Source: Chloroflexota bacterium
GTDB taxonomy: Bacteria > Chloroflexota > Anaerolineae > Promineifilales > Promineifilaceae
Assembly: GCA_024223125.1 (NCBI GenBank)
Contig: JAAEOP010000641.1
Coordinates: 1-11,871, forward strand
DNA: 11,871 nucleotides
Direction of reading: 5' to 3'
Part shown: one piece after another, positions 6,199 through 11,871 of the stretch
Position numbering within the stretch: position 1 is the stretch's first letter
Layout of the letters: each line of letters begins with the position of its first letter
Position numbers and translations under genes: made by a program
Notes under the pieces: model-generated
What the model saw: the letters and a program-made list of their open reading frames with translations, nothing else
Told to the model about the DNA's origin: nothing
Database searches by the model: none

Positions 6199-7095
6199 TT
6201 ATCTCATGCCATGTTTATACCAGCTTTCCAGACTGAATCCCATCAATTCAATGGCCGAGGTGGCGCTGATTTTGCTCCCTTCCCCAGCGCCATAAACAGA
6301 AACAAGAGCCAGGACGCCAACTTTGCCGGTAGATAGCGCTATGTCTACGGCCGTCTGCACCTGCTCCATATCCGGGCCGTTCGGTTCTTTTGTGCCGTGG
6401 TTGGGCACGTAGCGCTCATCCAAAATATCACTGTCAATGTGCAGGTAGATGAGGTCACATTTGTGAGCTAGATGGGTCACGGCCGTCTGCAAATCCACAT
6501 CCCCCGTAAACCCATCTGCTACACGGGCAATGGTCACATCTGTGGCTCGAATCAATGTTTCTTCGGCCGTGTCCAAATTTCGTACATCCACCATCACAAT
6601 GCGGTCTGTGGGCAGGGGAGAGACGATGTGGGACATCTCCCGCCAGCGCGGGTAAGCCAGACCGGCACAAACAGCCACCGGCATCCCGCCCAACATGCCA
6701 GACAGGGTTGTATGCGGCGTATTAAAATCGCCGTGGGCGTCAAACCAAACCAAGCCTACTTTCAATTCCGGCCCATGGGCATCTTGTAGACCGCCAAAAA
6801 TACCGCTGATGTGGCAGCAGTTGCCGCCGGTCATGAGAATTGCTTTGCCAGCCTGCCGCGCGGCCGCTATCGCATTAGCCACTTCACCCCCCAGCAATCC
6901 CAAATTATCCGTTTCCTCAGCCACGCGCTGCGCTTCCGGTAGTCTGGGTTCGACGATGGTGTAGGGGATTCCGGCACGGCCGTAAACTCCTGACTGTTCA
7001 TACGCATCCAACGCGCGCTCATCGTCGGCGGCCGGTTGGCTGTCATGGTAACGAATGCCAATCACCTGTAATTCTGAAATCATTTGTTTTGTCAT
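6199..7095 (-). CDS. Arginase/agmatinase-family hydrolase (ureohydrolase fold)
   Basis: A 298-residue enzyme of the ureohydrolase superfamily, which hydrolyses guanidino or formimino groups using two Mn ions. Residue positions: GGNCCHISG at 90-98 replaces the usual GGDHS but keeps a His (His95); DAHGDFNTP at 119-127 gives Asp119, His121 and Asp123; HIDSDILDE at 219-227 gives Asp221 and Asp223; P-NHGTKEPNG at 231-240 matches the family's loop. All six metal-ligand positions can thus be filled. Substrate cannot be told apart among arginine, agmatine, formimino-glutamate and others. ATG 7095 was chosen because TAGGAG lies 5 nt upstream; the longer frame would start with GTG at 7155 and add 20 non-conserved residues. 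It follows the EamA gene by 59 nt and precedes the glutaredoxin-like gene by 9 nt. Confidence 0.83.
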   Translation of the reverse strand: MTKQMISELQVIGIRYHDSQPAADDERALDAYEQSGVYGRAGIPYTIVEPRLPEAQRVAEETDNLGLLGGEVANAIAAARQAGKAILMTGGNCCHISGIFGGLQDAHGPELKVGLVWFDAHGDFNTPHTTLSGMLGGMPVAVCAGLAYPRWREMSHIVSPLPTDRIVMVDVRNLDTAEETLIRATDVTIARVADGFTGDVDLQTAVTHLAHKCDLIYLHIDSDILDERYVPNHGTKEPNGPDMEQVQTAVDIALSTGKVGVLALVSVYGAGEGSKISATSAIELMGFSLESWYKHGMR

Positions 7096-7154
7096 TTTTT
7101 CTCCTAAAAAGAGGTTTGTAGTAATCGCTTTAGTGGGACGGGCTAAAATCCACA

Positions 7155-8060
7155 CTACGAACCCTGTGGTAAAAAGATGAGTGCCACCCCGGCAAAAGCC
7201 AACATCGTCCCCATGAGGCTGCGCCGGCTAATCGGCTTCCGGTAAATGGCATATTCGGCCGGAATCAGCAAAATGGGCGTCAACGCCATGAGCGTGGCCG
7301 CGATGCCTAAGCGGGTTAACTGCACTGCAATCAATGAGAGCCAAATGCCCAAAAACGGCCCCACAAATGAACCGCCAATTAGGGTGCGTAAAGCAGGCTG
7401 GTCACGCCAATGTTGGAAAGTTATCTGTACCTGACGCTGAAAAACGGCCGCACCCCACATCACCAGCATCGCTACAAAAATACGGATAATCGTAGCCGAA
7501 ATGGCCGGATAATCACCCACCATGCCATAACGAGCTGTTACCAGATTTACTACTTGCCCCACTGCCCCCAATAAACCAAACAACAAACCCAGCCGGTAAT
7601 TTTTGTTTTCGACGGCCGTGCGCCCCGGCTGCTTTTCAGTGACAACCCAGGCCACGCCGCCAACAGACAGGAGAACGGCCGTCATTTCTACGGCCGTTAA
7701 CCCTTCGCCAAACAGCAACCAGCCAACTAAAACGCTGATGATGGGCACGGTGGACATGAGCAAAGCTGACAATCGCGCCCCAATTAGCACAAACGCCTGA
7801 AACAAAAACCCATCCCCCAACACCAGCCCCAAAATGGCGGAAACTGTTAGCCAAAACCAGCGAAACGGTTCCACCTCCGTCGGGAAAAATGATCCTTGCA
7901 AAAACCAATGGGTGATGAGCAAAAACAAAAAAGCAAACAACAAGCGGCTGCGATTGACAACCACAGAGCCAATACGCTGCCCGGCAAAACTAAAAAGAAT
8001 AGACGTCAATGCCCAGCTTACGGCCGTGCCCAACGCTGCCGCCTCACCCCAATAATTCAT
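7155..8060 (-). CDS. EamA/DMT-family metabolite exporter
   Basis: A 301-residue integral membrane protein with ten predicted hydrophobic helices arranged as two EamA repeats (about 5-140 and 155-297), the size and layout of the drug/metabolite transporter superfamily. Helices end in recognisable repeat features: NRSRLLFAFLFLL and a GDGFLFQAFVLIGARLSALL segment in the first half; RIFVAMLVMWGAA and QLTRLGIAATLMALTPILL in the second. Members export amino acids, purines or other small metabolites; the substrate here is unknown. The ATG at 8060 (or GTG at 8063) lies 3-6 nt after the deoC-VOC stop with no clear ribosome site, so its translation is probably coupled to that gene. It carries four ACGGCCGT palindromes, two of them 7 bp apart (7675 and 7690). 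Confidence 0.88.
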   Translation of the reverse strand: MNYWGEAAALGTAVSWALTSILFSFAGQRIGSVVVNRSRLLFAFLFLLITHWFLQGSFFPTEVEPFRWFWLTVSAILGLVLGDGFLFQAFVLIGARLSALLMSTVPIISVLVGWLLFGEGLTAVEMTAVLLSVGGVAWVVTEKQPGRTAVENKNYRLGLLFGLLGAVGQVVNLVTARYGMVGDYPAISATIIRIFVAMLVMWGAAVFQRQVQITFQHWRDQPALRTLIGGSFVGPFLGIWLSLIAVQLTRLGIAATLMALTPILLIPAEYAIYRKPISRRSLMGTMLAFAGVALIFLPQGS

Positions 8061-8066
8061 CACAGT

Positions 8067-9230
8067 TTAATAGGTGGTTGCGCTTGTTTCGTTTAGTTTT
8101 CGCCACACCCGCTGGTAATGACGGCCGTCCATCACCTCCAAACTATTCCCATCCGGATCCCGGAAATAGATGGAATGGGTTGCCAGGCTCCAATCCTGCT
8201 CATGCTCAATTTCCACCCCCTGCTGGATCAGCCGCTCCCGCCACGCTTCCATCTGCTCCGGGGGAATAGCCAGACAGACATGCCCCTGCCCCCGTGCTCC
8301 ATGCCTGGGAATGGGACTGATGCGGGTTTCCAATTTGTCCATATCAAATAAAATCAGGGTAGAGTTTTGCCCCGTTTGCAAAAAGAGGGCGTCATCAAAA
8401 GCCATGGCTACCGGCAGCCCCAACACGGCCGTATAAAACTGCCTGGCCCGCCCAATGTCAGACACATACAACACTGCTTCAGCCACGCGCAAAACAGTCG
8501 TTTCACCCCGTTTGGCTATCTGCGCTTCTTGCACAATATGCACCCCGCTGCTGGCCCCAATGCGATTGGCGCCGGCAGCTACCATACGCCACGCATCATC
8601 CAATGAACGCACCCCGCCGGATGCTTTCACACCTATCGTTGACCCCACCGTATGCCGCATCAAGGCCACATCTTCCACTGTAGCTCCACCGCCGCTAAAT
8701 CCGGTGGACGTTTTGACAAAATCGGCCCCCACTTCTTTGGCAATTTTGCAGACGCGCACTTTTTCTTCGTTAGTCAGAAAGCTGGTTTCGATGATAATTT
8801 TGCAGAGAGCGTTCTGTTTGTGGGCTGTTTCAATGACGGCCGTTATTTGCCCCCGCGTAAATTCATCATCCCGGCTCTTCACCGCGCCGATATTGATGAC
8901 CATATCAATCTCCGTTGCGCCGGCCGCAATTGCCATCTCCGTCTCGGCCACTTTCGCTTCTGTTGTGGAAGCCCCCAACGGAAAGCCCACTACAGCGCAT
9001 GCTTTCACGTCTGATCCGGCTACTTGCTGTACCGCAAAGCGCACATGTGTCGGGTTCACACACACAGAAGCAAAATGATACTGCACCGCTTCCCGGCACA
9101 ATCGGGCAATCATCTCTTCGGTTGCATCCGGTTTTAGGAGGGTATGGTCAATCAGCCCGGCAATGCGGGTCGGGTCTTCATCAATCAACTGGATAAGCTG
9201 CTCAATCGTCACAGTAGACAGGTCGGTCAT
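8067..9230 (-). CDS. deoC: Deoxyribose-phosphate aldolase fused to a VOC (glyoxalase-like) domain
   Basis: A 387-residue fusion. Residues about 20-235 are DeoC, which splits 2-deoxyribose-5-phosphate into acetaldehyde and glyceraldehyde-3-phosphate. The Schiff-base Lys173 is in VKTSTGF, the paired Lys202 in GVKASGGVR, Asp109 in EIDMVIN, and the start of the barrel in IDHTLLKP (27-34). A linker ([17 protein letters not shown]) leads into a VOC domain at about 250-370: [22 protein letters not shown], and [17 protein letters not shown] metal-ligand positions hold Glu251 (where His is common), His317 and Glu365. Substrate of the VOC part is unknown; a glyoxalase, dioxygenase or binding role is possible. 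ATG 9230 is chosen because AGGGG lies 5 nt upstream; GTG 9236 would overlap that site. It is the first gene of the operon. Confidence 0.9.
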   Translation of the reverse strand: MTDLSTVTIEQLIQLIDEDPTRIAGLIDHTLLKPDATEEMIARLCREAVQYHFASVCVNPTHVRFAVQQVAGSDVKACAVVGFPLGASTTEAKVAETEMAIAAGATEIDMVINIGAVKSRDDEFTRGQITAVIETAHKQNALCKIIIETSFLTNEEKVRVCKIAKEVGADFVKTSTGFSGGGATVEDVALMRHTVGSTIGVKASGGVRSLDDAWRMVAAGANRIGASSGVHIVQEAQIAKRGETTVLRVAEAVLYVSDIGRARQFYTAVLGLPVAMAFDDALFLQTGQNSTLILFDMDKLETRISPIPRHGARGQGHVCLAIPPEQMEAWRERLIQQGVEIEHEQDWSLATHSIYFRDPDGNSLEVMDGRHYQRVWRKLNETSATTY

Positions 9231-9317
9231 AATCACCCCTTTTTTCCTTAAATCATGGTTCGTGTTTCGTAAAGACGCAACGCTTATTCGGATTCTGCCT
9301 TGTCACGTCCGTTTTGC

Positions 9318-9357
9318 CACTTCTTCAAGTGACTGGCACTTCCTAAACGTCAGTCAC
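9318..9357. repeat. Nested short inverted repeats after the unknown lipoprotein gene
   Basis: CACTT-CTTC-AAGTG (9318-9331) is a perfect small hairpin, AAGTG-ACTGG-CACTT (9327-9341) overlaps it, and GTGACTG (9329-9335) pairs with CAGTCAC (9351-9357). These lie just after the lipoprotein stop and before the deoC-VOC gene. No T-run follows on the minus strand, so intrinsic termination is not convincing. Confidence 0.4.
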
Positions 9358-10458
9358 CTAATTTTCAAAAAATTCAAATTCAATAAATATCAAATCAAGA
9401 TTTACTGAATCAAGCAATTCTGCTAACTCAAACTCACCAAATAATTCTTGCAAATCCTCTTGTTTAACTTCACGCCATTCCATTGTGTTTTCTTGATGGA
9501 CATTTCGGTAGATGTAGACGACGGCCGTATTCAAATCTGATCTTTCAACAATCCATTCCGGTTCAAAAGAAATGATAAAAGCCAATGAGTCCGTGTCATC
9601 ATTTGCGACAACTTTACCTGCCAGGAAGTTATTGAACAACTCAGGCAGACAATGATGCCCCCGTTCTTTACACCATTCCCCACCTAAATCTTCGTACACC
9701 TGTCTCATTTTCTCCACATGATCTATCCATAACGATTGATGTGGTTCCAGAGGAAAGATTCGTCGGCTTTCATTGCTATCTGGATCATACAAACTGATTT
9801 GAGCAAAATGTGTGGGTACAAAATGGGGCATCCCCTCATGGTAAACAATTGCTCCGTCATCAAATACCGCTCTAACCGATCCAAACACAAAATCATAATA
9901 TTCTAGTTCATGAGTTAAAAGAAGCGTCCATCCACCAGATGGAGACCCATGAAGATAGACAAAATAGAAATGTTCTGATTCGTCCACTCCCATTACATCA
10001 CCAAAATCAAAATTACCCCACGGCCCAATCTTCTCATCTGATCTATCCGGCCTTGTGATTTCACCACGTTTCCATGATTGTGTTGTCTTATCAAACAGTA
10101 GTAATTGTAAAGTCTGTCTAAGCGGATTATCTGAGATGAGATAATACGCCATAACAAACGCGGTATCACTATCTAATGGCTGATTATGCATAATTGGCCG
10201 ATCAAGGAAATCTAAGGGGAGTTGATCGGTTGGTAAATTATGCCCGTGGAGATAATCGCTAATTGTTGGATTTAGGGAAGTCCAAAAACTGGTTGAAATT
10301 GGCTCAATTTCAGTTGGTAGCACAATAGGCGCAACATTAGTACGTAGAGGGGAAATGGTAACCATCTTTGGCTCACTTGTTTTAGTCACAGAAACGGGAC
10401 TGCAAGCAATGAAAAGCAAGATGCTTATGAAGAATGCCCACACATGGTAGATTTTCAT
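9358..10458 (-). CDS. Lipoprotein of unknown function
   Basis: A 366-residue exported protein. Residues 1-18 are a signal peptide with lipobox FIAC giving Cys19, followed by a Thr/Pro/Ser linker to about 60. The body is rich in aromatic and acidic residues with alternating hydrophobic strands (LLLFDKTTQSWKRGEITRPD; FYFVYLHGSPSGGWTLLLTH), which suggests a beta-rich, possibly propeller-like domain. A Cys pair (Cys263 and Cys270, in WCKERGHHC) is near the C-terminal third. The C-terminus is very acidic and Phe-rich (FIEFEFFEN). I recognise no family. The ATG at 10458 has no clear ribosome site. It reads divergently from the transposon at 10549 and is 121 nt from the deoC-VOC start. One ACGGCCGT palindrome is present (9521-9528). 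Confidence 0.7.
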   Translation of the reverse strand: MKIYHVWAFFISILLFIACSPVSVTKTSEPKMVTISPLRTNVAPIVLPTEIEPISTSFWTSLNPTISDYLHGHNLPTDQLPLDFLDRPIMHNQPLDSDTAFVMAYYLISDNPLRQTLQLLLFDKTTQSWKRGEITRPDRSDEKIGPWGNFDFGDVMGVDESEHFYFVYLHGSPSGGWTLLLTHELEYYDFVFGSVRAVFDDGAIVYHEGMPHFVPTHFAQISLYDPDSNESRRIFPLEPHQSLWIDHVEKMRQVYEDLGGEWCKERGHHCLPELFNNFLAGKVVANDDTDSLAFIISFEPEWIVERSDLNTAVVYIYRNVHQENTMEWREVKQEDLQELFGEFELAELLDSVNLDLIFIEFEFFEN

Positions 10459-10548
10459 CTATGGATTTTCAATTATCAAAGGAACTCGACATAATTCCTC
10501 ATCAAATATAACTTAACATCCTAGCTTTCTGCCTGGTTCTAGCGTTTT

Positions 10549-10577
10549 TTGTGGCTGTGGCGAAAAAAGCCGATAAT
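10549..10577 (+). promoter_or_regulatory. Possible transposase promoter
   Basis: TTGTGG (10549-10554) and GATAAT (10572-10577) are 17 bp apart, upstream of the transposase start at 10611. The -35 box is weak (TTG matched); the -10 box matches five of six bases. Confidence 0.4.
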
Positions 10578-10610
10578 TATCCCTCAAATCAATTCTAAGG
10601 GATGGTAATT

Positions 10611-10916
10611 ATGTCTGAACTAGCACGAAAAAGAAATAATAGCGCGAAGAAAACGAAACTGAAGTTCAATCGAGGCCAGAAAAGAATATGTGTTTCTGTA
10701 GAACAAGATGATTATCAGGCCGTGATTGAGGATAGCGCTGCCTTTCGCACTATGTTGGACAAGCATATTATCGCATATCCTGCCATATTCCCTCCAGATA
10801 TAACCCAGGGTTACAAGTTGAATGGCTGGGTGGTTGAATCCAAGAAAATACCCGATGTGCGTATGCGCCGTATTTGCTTGCATGCTCTGGATAATGAGAA
10901 AAAAACAAGTTTATAA
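10611..10916 (+). CDS. Transposase N-terminal part, frame 1 (frame-split)
   Basis: A 101-codon frame that ends in TAA at 10914-10916. Its N-terminus is very basic (MSELARKRNNSAKKTKLK), as expected for DNA binding. The segment FPPDITQGYKLNGWVVESKKIPDVRMRRICLH reads as the N-terminal part of the transposase that continues in the next frame. The ATG at 10611 is preferred over ATG 10602 because TAAGGG (10596-10601) is 9 nt upstream of the former and touches the latter. The join is at a run of seven A followed by C (10899-10906): after GAG-AAA-AAA the catalytic frame resumes at CAA (10906), which needs a +1 shift or loss of one A. It could be a degenerate frameshift, a sequencing indel or a recoding site. 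Confidence 0.7.
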   Translation: MSELARKRNNSAKKTKLKFNRGQKRICVSVEQDDYQAVIEDSAAFRTMLDKHIIAYPAIFPPDITQGYKLNGWVVESKKIPDVRMRRICLHALDNEKKTSL

Positions 10917-11871
10917 CATCGCCCCCTCCTTCGTGATGCCCTATATGGTTGGTTATACGGAGGATGTTGAGAAACCGTTATTCTTGCACGAGAAATTTGG
11001 TGTTCCATATTGGGGTTTGACCTATACGTTTGGTCATGATGATTCCTATTGGGAACGAATAGTTATTAGTTTGGGTCGCTGTCATCTGGCGGGTACGACA
11101 GTGAAGGACCCTGACAAATTGCCTGAGGATATTTTGGCTGATGAAAAGCATACCAAACTTAATGGAGAGAAGGTTTACGTTGCCACTACGGTCGGGAACG
11201 ATTGTGTTCTGGGAGCCTCTTTGGCTGCGGATGCTGGTGAAAAAAGCTTGACTGAAGCCTATGGTCATTTTAAGAAAGAAGCGCAAGAGGTGAAACCAGA
11301 CTATCAGCCAAAAACGGTCAGCACAGATGGTTGGCTCCCAACTTTCCTGGCTTGGCAGAAATTATTCCCTCAAGTGACCATTTTGCTTTGCTTTCTCCAT
11401 TCATTTATCAAAGTTCGTTCCTGCAGCAAGCGTTTCCAAGACATTTTCGCTACTATTGGCGATAAAATATGGGACGTTTATCATTCGCCTGACAAAAAAA
11501 CCTTCCGTGCCAGAGTTTCGGACTTGTCGTCATGGGGCAAACAAAATACTACAGGGACAACCTTGGAGGCCATTCTTAAACTCTGCGCTAAAGTAGATGA
11601 TTTTGCTAAGGCGTATGATTTCCCCACGGCACATCGTACCAGTAATATGATCGACCGTCATATGGAACCGATGTCTCGCTTCCTTTACAGTACCCGCTAT
11701 TTTCATGGACACATGATGAGTGCTGAAATGAGTATTCGGGCATGGGCACTGGCTCACAATTTTCTCCCATACTGCCCACGAGCAAAAGTAGCTAAGGAAT
11801 ACATATCACCAGCCCACAAGCTAAACGGTTTTGTCTACCATGAGAATTGGTTACAAAATCTGCTCGTTTCC
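10894..11871 (+). CDS. Transposase catalytic part, frame 2 (open at window end)
   Basis: An open frame of 326 codons from ATG 10894 to the edge of the window; no stop is present. Its meaningful sequence begins near QVYNIAPSFVMPYMVGY, directly continuing the frame that ends at 10916. The DDE catalytic signature is visible: Asp83 in LADEKHTKL, Asp145 in VSTDGW, and a likely Glu278 in SAEMSIRAWALAHNF. The pattern CFLH (166-169) after the second Asp resembles the C/D-x2-H feature of Mutator/IS256-like transposases. I do not name the IS family with confidence. The 23-nt overlap with the first frame, and the lack of a good ribosome site before ATG 10894, suggest the intact protein would be about 420 residues or longer, made across the A7 tract. 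Confidence 0.78.
   Translation, partial: MRKKQVYNIAPSFVMPYMVGYTEDVEKPLFLHEKFGVPYWGLTYTFGHDDSYWERIVISLGRCHLAGTTVKDPDKLPEDILADEKHTKLNGEKVYVATTVGNDCVLGASLAADAGEKSLTEAYGHFKKEAQEVKPDYQPKTVSTDGWLPTFLAWQKLFPQVTILLCFLHSFIKVRSCSKRFQDIFATIGDKIWDVYHSPDKKTFRARVSDLSSWGKQNTTGTTLEAILKLCAKVDDFAKAYDFPTAHRTSNMIDRHMEPMSRFLYSTRYFHGHMMSAEMSIRAWALAHNFLPYCPRAKVAKEYISPAHKLNGFVYHENWLQNLLVS

Larger units (their letters stand above)
10549..11871 (+). mobile_element. Left part of an insertion sequence, truncated by the window
   Basis: A DDE transposase in two overlapping frames fills the right end of the window. The left boundary is uncertain and probably lies between the divergent lipoprotein start (10458) and the putative promoter; I could not define a terminal inverted repeat because the right end is outside. 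The ACGGCCGT palindrome, frequent in the rest of the window, is absent here, in keeping with a foreign origin. Confidence 0.65.

Noticed and set aside
7096..7155. Longer start for the arginase-like protein (GTG 7155)
   Set aside because: The first 20 residues do not resemble the family, and ATG 7095 has TAGGAG 5 nt upstream.
8455..9078. 207-residue open frame on the + strand
   Set aside because: It lies antisense to the well-supported deoC-VOC fusion, has low-complexity composition and no ribosome site; it is a shadow of the high-GC minus-strand gene.
9237..9300. TTGCGT-N17-CATGAT on the minus strand as the operon promoter
   Set aside because: Only three of six and four of six bases match consensus; not distinguishable from chance.
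10501..10510. TATATT on the minus strand as a promoter for the unknown lipoprotein
   Set aside because: No usable -35 box at normal spacing; too weak to annotate.
1..11871. CRISPR array, tRNA or rRNA genes
   Set aside because: No regularly spaced direct repeats and no tRNA cloverleaf or rRNA signatures were seen; the only tandem repeat is the in-frame 42-bp series in the lipoprotein gene.

Overview
The window is a gene-dense bacterial segment of about 50 % GC with short intergenic gaps. It carries several lipoproteins with Lxx-Cys-type signal peptides and no RNA genes or CRISPR arrays that I could see. Gene content (M28 lipoprotein with a C-terminal Fn3-like module, acidic-linker lipoprotein, slipin, UPF0173 hydrolase) suggests an environmental Chloroflexota (Anaerolineae-like) genome. 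That assignment is an inference from gene style, not a demonstrated match. A striking genome-style signature supports a single resident background: the 8-bp palindrome ACGGCCGT occurs 18 times between 22 and 9528, always inside genes, and never in the transposon-like right end.

Layout. 1-1124 (+): the basic, proline-rich tail of a gene entering from the left, then a membrane-anchored lytic transglycosylase, closed by an intrinsic terminator. 1125-1344: terminator, a perfect operator-like palindrome and a near-consensus sigma70 promoter. 1345-3331 (+): a UPF0173 metallo-beta-lactamase-fold hydrolase and a repeat-bearing acidic lipoprotein, ended by a strong terminator shared with the convergent genes. 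3374-5567 (-): a slipin (SPFH) membrane protein followed by an M28 zinc aminopeptidase-like lipoprotein, with a terminator-like hairpin between them. 5764-9230 (-): a compact four-gene set in the order of transcription deoC-VOC fusion, EamA permease, arginase-family hydrolase, and glutaredoxin-like membrane protein. 9358-10458 (-): an unrecognised lipoprotein. 10549-11871 (+): the left part of an insertion element whose transposase is split by a frame change at a run of seven A and runs off the window.

How the genes may work together. The deoC-VOC/EamA/arginase-like/glutaredoxin-like set has the spacing of one transcript (6, 59 and 9 nt gaps). It would combine deoxyribose-phosphate cleavage, a possible aldehyde or ketoaldehyde-handling domain, a metabolite exporter, a ureohydrolase-fold enzyme and a thiol-redox protein, but a common pathway is only a hypothesis. 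The slipin and M28 lipoprotein could form a membrane-surface proteolysis pair. The most noteworthy items are the ACGGCCGT palindrome, the DeoC-VOC fusion, the terminator/TTG-start arrangement before the M28 gene, and the frame-split transposase.
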